From Pseudacidovorax sp. (GTDB lineage: Bacteria > Pseudomonadota > Gammaproteobacteria > Burkholderiales > Burkholderiaceae_C), in the NCBI RefSeq assembly GCF_017991995.1, contig NZ_JAGOPN010000008.1, positions 186,001 to 250,000 on the forward strand: a stretch of 64,000 nucleotides of DNA, read 5' to 3'. This document shows, piece after piece, positions 62,713 through 64,000 of the stretch (the first letter of the stretch is position 1; each line of letters starts with the position of its first letter). The notes below the pieces were generated by a model. The model searched no databases. It saw only the letters and a program-made list of their open reading frames with translations, and was not told the DNA's origin. A program made the position numbers and the translations under genes.

Positions 62713-63987
62713 TCAGGCCATCGCCTTGACGGCCTTGGCGAGGCGGGCCAGGCCGATGCGCGCGCCGCCCTTGGCCAGCACCCAGTCGCCCGGCGCCACG
62801 ATGTCGCCGAAGGCGGCCACGAGCTCGGCGGCGTCGTTGAACCACCGCACCGGCACCAGCGGCTTCAGCCGCTGGGCCAGAGGGCCCATGAGCGGCCCAC
62901 ACAGCAGCACGCGGCCCGGCTGCGCAGCCAGCACCTCGGTCTGCAGCGCCAGGTGGTGGCGCTGCGACTCCGCGCCCAGGCCCTGCATCTCGCCCAGCAC
63001 CGCCACCCGCTGCCGCGGCGCGCAGGGCGCCTGGGCCAGCAGGGCGAGTGCGGCCCGCATGGAGGTGGGATTGGCATCGTGCGTCTCGTCCACGAAGTGG
63101 AAGCTGCCGCCGGCGATGGGCACTTCCAGCACGGGCCCGCGCCATTCATGCCGCTCGAAGCCGCCCAGGGCCACCAGCGCCGCGCCCAGTTGCGCCTGCC
63201 ATTCCAGGGCCAGCACGGTGGCCAGCACCGCGGTGGCGCCCAGGCCCACATGCGCGCCCACGGCCTGCAGCTTCATCCGCACCGGGCTGCCCACGACCTC
63301 GGCGCGCAGTTCGCCATGCCCCAGCGCCGTGAGGCGCACCTGCGCATCGCGATGGCTGCCGTGGTCGAACACGCGCAGGCCCCGCCGCGCCGCCAGCATG
63401 GCCAGGCCGTCGTAGCCCGGCATGTCGCGGCACAGCACGAGGCAGGCGTCTTCGGGCATGGCCTCGAAAAGCAGGGCCGCCTTGCGCTGCACGTCGGCTG
63501 CGGCAGGTTCGGCGGGATCGATGGCCAGCACCAGCACCTGCGGGCGCGCGACCTGCACCATGGCCGGCGCCGGGGCCTGGCCCAGCTCCAGCACCCAGGC
63601 GGCGGCCTCCTGCGGCAGGCAGCTCAGGGCCCAGGCCACGCCCAGCGGCAGGCGCTGGCGGGTCTCGGGCTCCCCCACCTCGCCCCAGGCGCCCAGTGTC
63701 TTGACCAGCATGGCGGCGGTCGTGTCGCGCGCGGCATTGCCGGCCACGGCGACCACACGGCCCGGAAACTGCGCGCGCGCCTGGGCCCCCAGGTCCAGCA
63801 TGGCCTGCCGCACGTCCTCCACCCGCAGCACCGGCAGGCCGCGGTGCAGGTGCGGCGCCGGATGGGCGCACAGCACCGCCGCGGCGGGCCGCAGGCCGTC
63901 CAGCTCCAGCGGCGCCGGTGCGCGGCCGGCGCGCTCGTCGTGCAGGCACAGCAGGCGCTGCGGCTGCGCGAAGGGCCGGGTCGCCAT
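62713..63987 (-). CDS. Mur-ligase-family protein, MurF-like, with altered P-loop
   Basis: 424 residues, possibly longer since the start (ATG 63987) is 13 bases from the window edge and no ribosome site is visible. The C-terminal half has MurF-like motifs: DETHDANPTSMRAALALLAQ (compare D-D-S-Y-N-A-N-P-x-S-M) and RVAVLGEMQGLGAESQRHHL. The ATP loop, usually G-T-x-G-K-T-T, reads AGNAARDTTAAML: lysine is missing, so normal ATP-dependent ligation is doubtful. It is not the housekeeping MurF. It lies directly upstream of the T1SS genes on the same strand (103-bp gap). Function unknown. Confidence 0.78.
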   Translation of the reverse strand: MATRPFAQPQRLLCLHDERAGRAPAPLELDGLRPAAAVLCAHPAPHLHRGLPVLRVEDVRQAMLDLGAQARAQFPGRVVAVAGNAARDTTAAMLVKTLGAWGEVGEPETRQRLPLGVAWALSCLPQEAAAWVLELGQAPAPAMVQVARPQVLVLAIDPAEPAAADVQRKAALLFEAMPEDACLVLCRDMPGYDGLAMLAARRGLRVFDHGSHRDAQVRLTALGHGELRAEVVGSPVRMKLQAVGAHVGLGATAVLATVLALEWQAQLGAALVALGGFERHEWRGPVLEVPIAGGSFHFVDETHDANPTSMRAALALLAQAPCAPRQRVAVLGEMQGLGAESQRHHLALQTEVLAAQPGRVLLCGPLMGPLAQRLKPLVPVRWFNDAAELVAAFGDIVAPGDWVLAKGGARIGLARLAKAVKAMA

Positions 63988-64000
63988 GCCGATGGCATGC

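Overview
The window is a 64 kb piece of a high-GC, gene-dense chromosome. The porin tail ending in G-I-R-H-S-F, the paired cyanophycin synthetases with a DUF1854 protein and dedicated ABC transporter, the gsp and tad gene sets and the general codon use point to a betaproteobacterium of the order Burkholderiales, probably Comamonadaceae or a close relative. That is inferred from gene content, not from rRNA. No rRNA, tRNA, CRISPR array or complete IS element was found.

Layout. 1-2919: a porin 3' end with a terminator, an orphan tyrosine recombinase, and ilvA. 2937-14921: a type II secretion locus with gspC divergent from gspGHIJK, then gspLMNDE, an unknown secreted protein and gspF. 14970-25837: mixed genes. 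These are a class II Fic protein with a striking half-site array, a secreted M20 hydrolase, a broken LysR gene, a crotonase with a hotdog-like partner, a 5'-nucleotidase, a DUF1810 protein with a tiny lipoprotein, an SbmA/YddA-like ABC transporter, queC, and a vapBC-type toxin-antitoxin pair. 25355-33096: cyanophycin module (DUF1854 protein and ABC exporter on the minus strand; a CphA paralog with a dead P-loop and a full CphA on the plus strand). 33273-37038: two tandem paralogous small secreted proteins, a TPR/NTF2-like protein and an L,D-transpeptidase. 37546-51580: a complete-looking Tad (Flp pilus) operon ending in a sigma-54 activator. 51618-56031: a T6SS vgrG island with a candidate effector fragment, a candidate immunity gene and a decayed second copy of both. 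56256-62609: a diguanylate cyclase and a type I secretion trio (TolC, HlyD, ABC). 62713-63987: a MurF-like protein at the window edge.

How the genes fit together. The window is dominated by envelope and export functions: T2SS for folded periplasmic proteins, a Tad pilus for adhesion, a T1SS next to a c-di-GMP synthase, and a T6SS spike without the rest of the apparatus. The clearest metabolic unit is cyanophycin nitrogen storage. The accessory, recombined material lies at 51.6-53.6 kb, where base composition is visibly less GC-rich and a cassette has been duplicated and has decayed. The most distinctive regulatory signals are the alternating 10-bp half-sites upstream of fic and the 19-bp-period repeats upstream of the vapB-like gene.
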